Assembly (NCBI GenBank): GCA_937942465.1
Contig: CALDEO010000305.1
Span: 1-5,409, forward strand
Length of the DNA stretch: 5,409 nucleotides
Source of the DNA: an uncultured Saprospiraceae bacterium
GTDB taxonomy: Bacteria; Bacteroidota; Bacteroidia; Chitinophagales; Saprospiraceae
Reading direction: 5' to 3'
Both the position numbers and the translations under genes were made by a program. The notes under the pieces are model-generated. The model ran no database searches and was not told the DNA's origin. It saw nothing but the letters and a program-made list of their open reading frames with translations. Positions within the stretch are counted from its first letter, which is position 1. Each line of letters opens with the position of its first letter. Positions 1-5,409 of the stretch are shown one piece after another.

Positions 1-762
1 TATACTTATAATGTTATCTAAGTCAGGACTTTCTTTACCACCCAGATCTTCAATAGTGATGGCATATGCATCCGTATTTTCGATATGATCAACTTCTATG
101 AGATCTCCTTCTGATCCTTGAAATACATTCAATGGAGTAGGAGGGGTATCCCCTTTAAGTGACCACAATTGATAACTTTGTTTATCTGATATTTCGGGTA
201 AGTTCTGTATTTGCAAGAAGTTTCGTTTAGAGTTCGGGTTATTATGTATAACAAGCTTAGTCTGTGGATACTTTTCAGTAGCTGTGGACATGACTATTTG
301 GTTGTCATTATTACTAAGCTCACGATACATTGCAAGTTGCATAGATCGTTGTTGTTCCATTTCTTTACACAAGGTTACTTGCTCTCTTAGAGCAGTTTTT
401 TCTTCGTTCATATTGTTGAGTGACCAGATGCTACAAACTGCGAGTATCATTGTGATCATTGCTAGACCCAAGTTTAATGGAGACTTGAGATTAGACGACT
501 TGCCAGGTGCTTGAGTTGTATCACTACTGCTATTTTTCCTACCTCTGATATCCTCTAGGACTCTATCTAGTACTTGGGGAGATGGTTCTATTCCATGAGC
601 ATCAGCGTATGATTTAAAAGCTCGTTCTATTTGGATGAGCTCAATCTTTAAATCGGTACTATTATTTACTGCCTGCACTACTTGCGCTTTTTCGGCGGTA
701 TTAAGATCTCCTAGAACGTATAATTCTAGTAATCCATTTTCTCGTATGTTATCCGGCGTCAT
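1..762 (-). CDS. Membrane-anchored anti-sigma factor, RskA-like C-terminal domain (3' end cut by window)
   Basis: This is the partner of the ECF sigma factor encoded just upstream. It should bind the sigma at the cytoplasmic face of the inner membrane and keep it inactive. I read 254 codons from the ATG at 762-760, and the frame is still open at base 1. Residues 8-73 form the cytoplasmic sigma-binding part, with ENGLLELYVLGDL near the start and a P-S-P-Q-V-L helix start near 60-65. There is no HxxxCxxC zinc motif, so it is not a ZAS-type anti-sigma. Residues 97-115 are a single membrane helix, followed by a coiled-coil-like stretch (116-150). Residues 165-254 are the periplasmic RskA C-terminal domain (PF10099 type), shown by YQLWSLKG (197-204) and the ending YAITIEDLGG (233-242). 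Relatives end soon after this point, so probably only about 3-12 residues are missing. Function by family is confident; the signal sensed is unknown. Confidence 0.88.
   Translation of the reverse strand, partial: MTPDNIRENGLLELYVLGDLNTAEKAQVVQAVNNSTDLKIELIQIERAFKSYADAHGIEPSPQVLDRVLEDIRGRKNSSSDTTQAPGKSSNLKSPLNLGLAMITMILAVCSIWSLNNMNEEKTALREQVTLCKEMEQQRSMQLAMYRELSNNDNQIVMSTATEKYPQTKLVIHNNPNSKRNFLQIQNLPEISDKQSYQLWSLKGDTPPTPLNVFQGSEGDLIEVDHIENTDAYAITIEDLGGKESPDLDNIISI
759..762 (-). other. ATGA overlap joining sigma and anti-sigma genes
   Basis: On the minus strand the bases ATGA at 762-759 hold both the anti-sigma start codon (ATG, 762-760) and the sigma stop codon (TGA, 761-759). This arrangement usually means that ribosomes finishing the sigma restart on the anti-sigma, which keeps the two proteins near a fixed ratio. 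The overlap is seen directly; the coupling is inferred. Confidence 0.85.
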
Positions 763-1382
763 AGCCATAATGTTAAAAGTATTAGGAGTGAAGCCATGAG
801 CATTCCGAGGAATAATTTTTTCTCATCTTTCAACTCGTTTCTTAAAATGCTGATTGCCTTTCGCAATCTTGTTTTTACCGTACCTAATGGGATGTCTAGT
901 TCTTTAGCAATATCACTTTGGCTATAGCCTTCGAGATACATTTTGTCTAAAACGATCTTGTATTTAGGATCTAGGTTTAACGTAAGTCGTTGGACATCAA
1001 TTTTAGAAGAGTTGTTTTCCGAGTGTCCATAGTCATATACGTGAGGTTCTATGTCTTCGGTTTTATTTCTATTCTGATAACTTTTGAGTCGTACTTTGTC
1101 AATGGCAGTATTCCTTGCTATTACGCTTATCCAGGTAAATAGAGAACTCTTTGTATCGTCAAATTGATCTATTTTATCCCAGACTTTTAACATCGTTTGT
1201 TGGAGTACTTCTTCGGCTATTTCTTTTTCCTTTACAGTCCTAGATATAATACCAAAAATAGAGGCGCTGTAGTTTTTGTACAAGTGGGATAGACCATTCT
1301 GATCTCGTTTTCTTATACTCTGGATGATTTGTTGCGTATCGATAGTTGTAGATTTATTAAGTACAGACTTGTGAATAATCAA
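759..1382 (-). CDS. RNA polymerase ECF-type sigma factor with a hydrophobic C-terminal tail
   Basis: This 207-residue sigma-70 family protein of the ECF class directs RNA polymerase to a small regulon when released by its anti-sigma. Sigma region 2 spans about residues 27-100, including EEVLQQTMLKVWDKI (57-71) and the -10 recognition stretch FTWISVIARNTAIDKVR (82-98). A linker of about 30 polar residues follows. Region 4 spans about 131-185, with the helix-turn-helix YSQSDIAKELDIPLGTVKTR at 153-172. The last 17 residues (191-207) are uncharged and strongly hydrophobic, which is unusual for a soluble sigma factor. The start is uncertain: the frame is open from 1403 and has no ATG before residue 64. 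The best start is the TTG at 1382-1380; an ATT at 1379 or 1376 is possible and sits better spaced from a weak AGG at 1388-1386. The stop overlaps the anti-sigma start. Confidence 0.93.
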   Translation of the reverse strand: MIIHKSVLNKSTTIDTQQIIQSIRKRDQNGLSHLYKNYSASIFGIISRTVKEKEIAEEVLQQTMLKVWDKIDQFDDTKSSLFTWISVIARNTAIDKVRLKSYQNRNKTEDIEPHVYDYGHSENNSSKIDVQRLTLNLDPKYKIVLDKMYLEGYSQSDIAKELDIPLGTVKTRLRKAISILRNELKDEKKLFLGMLMASLLILLTLWL

Positions 1383-1402
1383 AAACCTACGACAAGATAA
1401 TG

Positions 1403-1434
1403 ATTAAATTTGTTCTTATCTGAACAAATTTAAT
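1403..1434. repeat. Perfect 13-bp inverted repeat upstream of the sigma gene
   Basis: The arm ATTAAATTTGTTC (1403-1415) is matched exactly by GAACAAATTTAAT (1422-1434), with the six-base spacer TTATCT. It lies between the end of the flavoprotein gene (1482) and the start of the sigma gene (1382). Two readings fit. It could be an AT-rich transcription terminator for the flavoprotein mRNA, although no T-tract follows it on the minus strand. It could instead be an operator for a dimeric regulator, because one arm contains a Bacteroidota-type -7 promoter box. The repeat is certain; its role is not. Confidence 0.8.
1425..1432 (-). promoter_or_regulatory. Candidate -7 box (TAnnTTTG) for the sigma/anti-sigma operon
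   Basis: The minus strand reads TAAATTTG at 1432-1425, an exact match to the Bacteroidota housekeeping -7 consensus TAnnTTTG. Transcription would begin near 1418-1420, giving a leader of about 36-40 bases before the TTG start. The -33 TTG element is weak: the expected region holds only TTAC at 1457-1454. The box lies inside the inverted repeat, so a protein bound there would cover the promoter. An eight-base match in AT-rich DNA can arise by chance, and the palindrome produces the same box on the plus strand (1405-1412), where no gene needs it. Confidence 0.35.
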
Positions 1435-1481
1435 TCCTTAATGACATCCGGTTGTAACTACTTAATAATAGTCGGTAGAGT

Positions 1482-2699
1482 CTAATTGCCTAGCTTACTT
1501 GCTTTAAAAGCAGTTGTCCAAGCCGCTTGAAAATTGTAGCCACCAGTAATACCATCGATGTCTAGTACCTCTCCAGCGAAGTATAGATTAGGACAGGCTG
1601 TGCTCTGCATAGTATGATGATTGATGCTATCCAAGCTTACTCCACCACAGGTTACAAACTCCTCTTTAAAAGTTGTTTTACCCTTGACATTGTAGCTATC
1701 ATTAGCAAGTACTCTTACGATCTTATGGACTCCTTTCTTACCTAACTCACCCCAGACTTTATCCAATGGCAACTCCATCTTTTTTAATAAGAACAACCAC
1801 AGTCGTTCGGGTAGTTCGAAGGGTTTGATATTAGATATTTGCTTTTTGGGGTTAGACTTCACGATATCGTATAGGGTCGCTGCGATCTGATCTTGATTGA
1901 TGATACCGACCCAGTTGACTTGTACTACGAAGTTGTAGCCCATCTCATACAAGGCTCTTGCGCCAAACGATGATAGCTTAAGTATCGCAGGGCCACTCAT
2001 ACCCCAATGCGTTATCAATAATGGTCCTGATGCCTTGAGCTTAGTTGTCTGTATACTTACAGTTGCGTTTGGTGCGACGACACCCATCAGTTCCTTCACT
2101 GGCTCCGACGGCATATTGAATGTAAATAGGGATGGTACCGGGTCTAGTATATTGTGTCCTAACTCTTCTAGCCATTTGAGTCCTTCTCTTTTGGGTGAGC
2201 CACCTGTTGCGATGATGACCTTATCGTATATCTCAGTTTTGATCGTGTCACCTTTTACTTCGAGATGGAGTTGATCGTTTTGCGATTGTATAGATGTAAC
2301 AGATTTCTTTGTCAGAATATCAATGCCGAGTTGCTTCATCTCTAACATGAGACAGTCTATGATACTTTGAGACTCATTGCTCTGTGGGAATACTCTGCCA
2401 TCATCCTCTGTCTTGAGTGGTACGCCTCTTGACTCAAACCACTTCCATGTAGCTTTATTATCAAATATCTTAAAAGCCTTCTTTAGTAGTTCTTCTCCTC
2501 TCGGGTAGCCAGCCGATAAAATTTTAATGTTTTTGCATCCATTGGTGACATTGCAACGGCCACCGCCTGATACTTTTACTTTAGAAAGTAGCTTAGTGGT
2601 TTTCTCCAATAAGACGACTTCACTATCTGGATAGTTAATCTTTGTATTTATGGCTGCAAAAAATCCTGCAGCTCCTCCACCTATAACAGCAACTTTCAT
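1482..2699 (-). CDS. HI0933/YhiN-family FAD-dependent flavoprotein (NAD(P)/FAD oxidoreductase)
   Basis: This 405-residue protein is full length for the COG2081/TIGR00275 family of soluble two-dinucleotide-binding flavoproteins. An N-terminal FAD-binding Rossmann motif, VIGGGAAG, lies at 5-12, with the ribose-binding acid E32 at the end of the second strand. The family signature SGGGRCNVTN is at 44-53, a second nucleotide-binding ATGG at 165-168, the family segment ITHWGMSGPAIL at 229-240, and EEFVTCGGVSLDSI at 346-359. The C-terminal FAD-closing motif (FAGEVLDIDGITGGYNFQAA) is at 374-393. Family members are variously labelled aminoacetone oxidase or BaiN. From memory, the E. coli member YhiN (RdsA) was recently shown to make dihydrouridine in 23S rRNA, which is the role I would favour here, but sequence alone does not settle the substrate. 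It starts at the ATG at 2699-2697. It is probably transcribed separately from the sigma gene, which begins 99 bases downstream. Confidence 0.93.
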   Translation of the reverse strand: MKVAVIGGGAAGFFAAINTKINYPDSEVVLLEKTTKLLSKVKVSGGGRCNVTNGCKNIKILSAGYPRGEELLKKAFKIFDNKATWKWFESRGVPLKTEDDGRVFPQSNESQSIIDCLMLEMKQLGIDILTKKSVTSIQSQNDQLHLEVKGDTIKTEIYDKVIIATGGSPKREGLKWLEELGHNILDPVPSLFTFNMPSEPVKELMGVVAPNATVSIQTTKLKASGPLLITHWGMSGPAILKLSSFGARALYEMGYNFVVQVNWVGIINQDQIAATLYDIVKSNPKKQISNIKPFELPERLWLFLLKKMELPLDKVWGELGKKGVHKIVRVLANDSYNVKGKTTFKEEFVTCGGVSLDSINHHTMQSTACPNLYFAGEVLDIDGITGGYNFQAAWTTAFKASKLGN

Positions 2700-3030
2700 T
2701 CTGCGAAAATAGAGCTAATTATATGATACTCCGTATAACATTCGCCGAAAGGCTTAAAAATCTGTCTCTGACGAGCCTTATTGTAGCCTCATCAATTATC
2801 TCCTAAGCAATAGATCCCCTTTCTAGCCTTGATGTCGGTGCTTTGGTGCTAGTAGTTTATTATTTGTTTAATCTTTTATATAGAAATAAAACGATACAAG
2901 TAGCTGAAATGTAAGGACTTATAATGAGACCTTAATTTTTGTTTAACTTTTTATTCAATTAATAAAACCGATTGCAATCCGATCCCCGTACATCAACCCG
3001 TAAACCATACAAAATCAAAATACTTTAGAA
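2700..3030. other. Divergent intergenic region between flavoprotein and TPR lipoprotein genes
   Basis: These 331 bases separate two genes pointing away from each other, so they must hold both promoters unless the genes are read from elsewhere. I found no convincing open reading frame, tRNA or other RNA gene. Possible promoter pieces are weak. For the flavoprotein, the minus strand has TATTTTCG (2711-2704), one mismatch from TAnnTTTG, but it would leave almost no leader. For the lipoprotein, the AT-rich stretch 2931-2970 has a TTG at 2939-2941 but no good -7 box. A 6-bp inverted repeat with a long loop (AAGGCT 2749-2754, AGCCTT 2775-2780) is of doubtful meaning. The leader before 3031 is A-rich and lacks a Shine-Dalgarno sequence, as usual in Bacteroidota. 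Confidence 0.45.
2970..2979. repeat. Short perfect palindrome GATTGCAATC upstream of the TPR lipoprotein gene
   Basis: This ten-base perfect palindrome lies 51 bases before the lipoprotein start. A direct repeat, CCGAT, overlaps it (2968-2972 and 2979-2983). It could be an operator half-site pair, but a ten-base palindrome is short enough to arise by chance in a region of this size, so I give it low weight. Confidence 0.2.
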
Positions 3031-4254
3031 ATGAAATTAATTAATATCACCTGCGTCATACTATTACTGTGCATTTTGGCTTCATGCGGAGAAGCTAATA
3101 TGAATGAGTCAAATCAAGACACATCTAATAATAGTGAAATCAAACTACTAGATAGAAACGAGAAAATACAAATGGGTAAAGAGTGGGACTATGTACAAAA
3201 CTTTTACATGGATCAACAAAAAGCCCTGAGCAAAAATCCTACAGACAATGAAGCTAAACTGAACCTAGTTGAGCTATTTGTAAAAGAAGCAAGAGTAACT
3301 GGTGAGCATGGACATTATTATCCAGCTGCCTTGAAGCTCACCGACGAAATCATGGTTGCTATAGATGTTAAAGAGGACATCAAATTTAGGGCGATGGTTG
3401 CTCGAGCAGGTGTACTACTATCCTTGCATGAGTTTTCTAAAGCACTAGAAGTGGGTAATGAGGCTGTAGCCCTAAATCCTATGAATGCCCAGATATATGG
3501 TGTATTGATAGATGCCAATGTAGAACTAGGTAATTATAAAGAAGCTGTTGCGATGGCGGATAAAATGATGTCTATCAAACCAGATATTAGATCCTACTCA
3601 AGGATATCTTACTTACGTGAAATACACGGTGATGTAGACGGTGCTAAAGAGGCAATGTCAATGGCTATCAAATCAGGTTACCCAGGGTACGAAGAGACAG
3701 CATGGGCTATGCTCACACTAGGCAATCTATATGTCAAGTATGGAGACTTAGAAACAGCGGATAATATATACGATCAAATCTTACAGACAAGAGAAAACTA
3801 CCCATTCGCAATAGCGGCAAAAGGAGAAGTGCAATATCTAAAAGGAGATTTGGCTGCAGCCGAAAAAACAATAAATGAAGCAATCAATATTATACCAGAA
3901 GTAGGGTACTACGTGCAGCTTGCGCAAATATATAAAGACCAAGATCGTAATGAAGAACTTGATCCATTGATGAAAGAAATCTTCGCAATGTTAGCTGATG
4001 ATGAGCAAGCAGGGCACAACATGAATCTTGAGTATGCTCAGATCTACAGAGACATCCTTAATGATCAAGACCAAGCGCTTGAGTATGTGATGAAAGAATA
4101 CAAGAAAAGACCAGAGAATATAGATGTCAATAAAGAACTCGCATCAGTATATCTAGAGAAAGGAAACAGAGACTCAATGAAGCAGCATATCGCTCAGGCG
4201 TCAGTCACCAACTCTAAAGATCCAGTATTAGTACAGCTCAAAAGCAACAGCTAG
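3031..4254 (+). CDS. Tetratricopeptide-repeat lipoprotein
   Basis: This 407-residue envelope protein is built from helical repeats. The N-terminus is a lipoprotein signal peptide: two early residues, a hydrophobic run (4-16) and the lipobox L16-A17-S18-C19, so C19 should be lipidated. A polar linker follows to about residue 45. From about 118 to 398 I see about eight TPR-like helix pairs, roughly at 118-150, 153-185, 187-219, 223-257, 258-290, 292-323, 330-363 and 364-398. They show the usual G/Y/A/P spacing, for example ELGNYKEAVAMADKMMSIKP (165-184) and YLKGDLAAAEKTINEAINII (269-288). TPR arrays bind partner proteins and have no catalytic role of their own. The ATG at 3031 places the signal peptide correctly. 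It lies 97 bases before the DUF4331 gene with no clear terminator between, so the two are probably co-transcribed, and that protein is its most likely partner. The specific function is unknown. Confidence 0.9.
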   Translation: MKLINITCVILLLCILASCGEANMNESNQDTSNNSEIKLLDRNEKIQMGKEWDYVQNFYMDQQKALSKNPTDNEAKLNLVELFVKEARVTGEHGHYYPAALKLTDEIMVAIDVKEDIKFRAMVARAGVLLSLHEFSKALEVGNEAVALNPMNAQIYGVLIDANVELGNYKEAVAMADKMMSIKPDIRSYSRISYLREIHGDVDGAKEAMSMAIKSGYPGYEETAWAMLTLGNLYVKYGDLETADNIYDQILQTRENYPFAIAAKGEVQYLKGDLAAAEKTINEAINIIPEVGYYVQLAQIYKDQDRNEELDPLMKEIFAMLADDEQAGHNMNLEYAQIYRDILNDQDQALEYVMKEYKKRPENIDVNKELASVYLEKGNRDSMKQHIAQASVTNSKDPVLVQLKSNS

Positions 4255-4351
4255 ATACGGATATCAAAAAAGCAATAAACACCCTTTTATACTACAATTT
4301 ATTTAACCAGAATTTACACGATTCTTATTACTAAATCTAACAACTATAACA

Positions 4352-5409
4352 ATGAAAGAACTCCAACACTTAAGAGGTGATTTTGCCTCGGTGACACAGA
4401 AAACAGTATTGATTTTACTGCTCTTTTGTATGTCATTAACGATGTTTGCATCGAGTCATAGAGAGGCTCCATTGATCTCTAATGATCCTTTAGCTGACAA
4501 TACGGATTTATATGCTTTTAGAAGCCCTGACAATCCAAATACAATTACAATTATTGCGAATTATATCCCTGCTGAGTTACCATTTGGTGGACCCAACTAT
4601 TACTCATTCGGTGAGAATATTCGTTATGAAATACATATTGATAACGATGCAAGTAATGGTGCAGATGAAATCATCTACAGACTTACATTCAATCAAGAAA
4701 ATGAAGACCCTACGACGTTTTTCAATATTCGTCTAGGAGCACAAAATTTAAAAACTACATATACTCTCGAAAGAAGTATCGATGGTGGAGTAACATACGC
4801 TGTGATCCTAGAAAATGGGGTAGTAGCACCACCGAACATCGGACCAAGATCTATCGAAGGTGGAGCAGGTCTAGATATGGACTATGCAACAATTTGGAAT
4901 AATACGGTAACTGCAGCAACGACTGGAGAGACTGTATTTGCAGGACCTTGTGATGATCCTTTTTATGTAGACTTAGGTGGTATATTTGACTTAGGAGATG
5001 CTCCTAGACAGAATGGCCCAGCTAGAGATGCTATCGCTAAGTACAATGTACATAGTATTGCTTTACAAATACCTATTTCAACATTGTTGAAGTCTGGCGT
5101 TGACCCTACACCTACATCTATCTTGGATGGTAACTTTACAATCGGAGTATGGGCATCAGCAAGTAGACCAGCAATCAAGACATTAGCTGCTGACGGTAGT
5201 GCATCTTACTCAGGTGATTGGATCCAAGTATCTAGACTCGGTATGCCATTGACCAACGAAGCAGTGATACCAGTAGGACAGAAAGATTTTTGGAATAGAA
5301 TCTCTCCTTACGATGAAATAAGTGAAACAACATTAGACGAATATTTTTATAATCCAGAACTAGCTCTTTATATGGACGATGATCTATTTGGTGGTGCCGT
5401 ACCAGCATT
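4352..5409 (+). CDS. Exported DUF4331-family protein (3' end cut by window)
   Basis: I read 352 codons from the ATG at 4352, still open at the right edge. Residues 18-33 form a hydrophobic signal segment, with likely signal-peptidase cleavage after A33 (MFA before SSHREAP). The n-region of 17 residues is rather long, but no better start exists before M27. The mature protein opens with the DUF4331 hallmark SSHREAPLISNDPLADNTD (34-52). Further family landmarks are RYEIHIDNDASNGADEIIY (91-109), FAGPCDDPFYVDLGGIFDL (196-214), YNVHSIALQIP (231-241) and DWIQVSRLGMPLTNEAVIP (289-307). The family is widespread in bacteria and its biochemical role is, to my knowledge, not established. The conserved acidic stretches could bind metal, but that is my inference. 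The 97-base gap upstream (4255-4351) is AT-rich and holds no gene, hairpin terminator or good TAnnTTTG box, which favours co-transcription with the TPR lipoprotein. Confidence 0.9.
   Translation, partial: MKELQHLRGDFASVTQKTVLILLLFCMSLTMFASSHREAPLISNDPLADNTDLYAFRSPDNPNTITIIANYIPAELPFGGPNYYSFGENIRYEIHIDNDASNGADEIIYRLTFNQENEDPTTFFNIRLGAQNLKTTYTLERSIDGGVTYAVILENGVVAPPNIGPRSIEGGAGLDMDYATIWNNTVTAATTGETVFAGPCDDPFYVDLGGIFDLGDAPRQNGPARDAIAKYNVHSIALQIPISTLLKSGVDPTPTSILDGNFTIGVWASASRPAIKTLAADGSASYSGDWIQVSRLGMPLTNEAVIPVGQKDFWNRISPYDEISETTLDEYFYNPELALYMDDDLFGGAVPA

Noticed and set aside
284..514. Plus-strand open frame of 76 codons
   Set aside because: It lies wholly inside the anti-sigma gene on the other strand, has no recognisable domain, and the opposite frame shows clear family motifs.
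2035..2274. Plus-strand open frame of 79 codons inside the flavoprotein gene
   Set aside because: It is antisense to a well-conserved flavoprotein and shows no motifs of its own.
2749..2780. Six-base inverted repeat with a 20-base loop as a terminator or riboswitch
   Set aside because: The stem is too short for the loop, no T-tract follows, and it lies upstream of both neighbouring genes, where no terminator is expected.
2842..2866. TTTG (2842-2845) and TATTATTTG (2858-2866) as a plus-strand promoter for the lipoprotein
   Set aside because: The -7 box has one base too many and the spacing from the upstream TTTG is too short for the Bacteroidota pattern. The leader would also be about 160 bases.
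3318..3518. Minus-strand open frame inside the TPR lipoprotein gene
   Set aside because: It is a shadow of the TPR repeats, with no supporting start context or similarity.
4255..4351. A separate promoter or terminator between the TPR and DUF4331 genes
   Set aside because: I found no hairpin with a T-tract and no TAnnTTTG box in these 97 bases.
4512..4736. Plus-strand open frame in another frame of the DUF4331 gene
   Set aside because: The 4352 frame carries all the DUF4331 landmarks through this stretch.
4963..5178. Minus-strand open frame inside the DUF4331 gene
   Set aside because: It is antisense to conserved DUF4331 sequence and has no recognisable features.

Overview
The window looks like chromosomal DNA from a Bacteroidota bacterium. 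The DNA is AT-rich, and the start codons lack clear Shine-Dalgarno sequences and sit behind A-rich leaders. An ECF sigma factor is paired with an anti-sigma factor of the type that lacks a zinc motif and has an RskA-like C-terminal domain. There is also a TPR lipoprotein beside a secreted DUF4331 protein. I cannot place it at genus level; a marine or environmental Saprospiria- or Flavobacteriia-like lineage is a guess.

Layout: positions 1-2699 hold three genes on the minus strand. Reading in their direction, these are an HI0933/YhiN-type flavoprotein (2699-1482), a 99-base gap with a perfect 13-bp inverted repeat, an ECF sigma factor (1382-759), and a membrane-anchored anti-sigma factor (762 to the left edge, missing only its last few residues). 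The sigma and anti-sigma genes share the four bases ATGA, so they are probably translationally coupled. A 331-base divergent intergenic region (2700-3030) follows. The plus strand then carries a TPR lipoprotein (3031-4254) and, 97 bases further on, the first 352 codons of an exported DUF4331 protein (4352 to the right edge).

How the genes may work together: the sigma/anti-sigma pair is a standard one-signal switch. The anti-sigma holds the sigma at the inner membrane until an envelope cue releases it. The TPR lipoprotein and DUF4331 protein are both envelope or exported products and could be an effector pair, possibly a target of this sigma factor. That link rests only on proximity. The flavoprotein is probably a housekeeping rRNA-modifying or redox enzyme that happens to be next door.

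The most unusual points are the uncharged hydrophobic tail on the sigma factor, its non-ATG start, and the inverted repeat that overlaps a Bacteroidota-type -7 box just upstream of it. I see no RNA genes, mobile elements, CRISPR arrays or clear signs of recent gene transfer. Nothing here is a confident candidate for a wholly new system.
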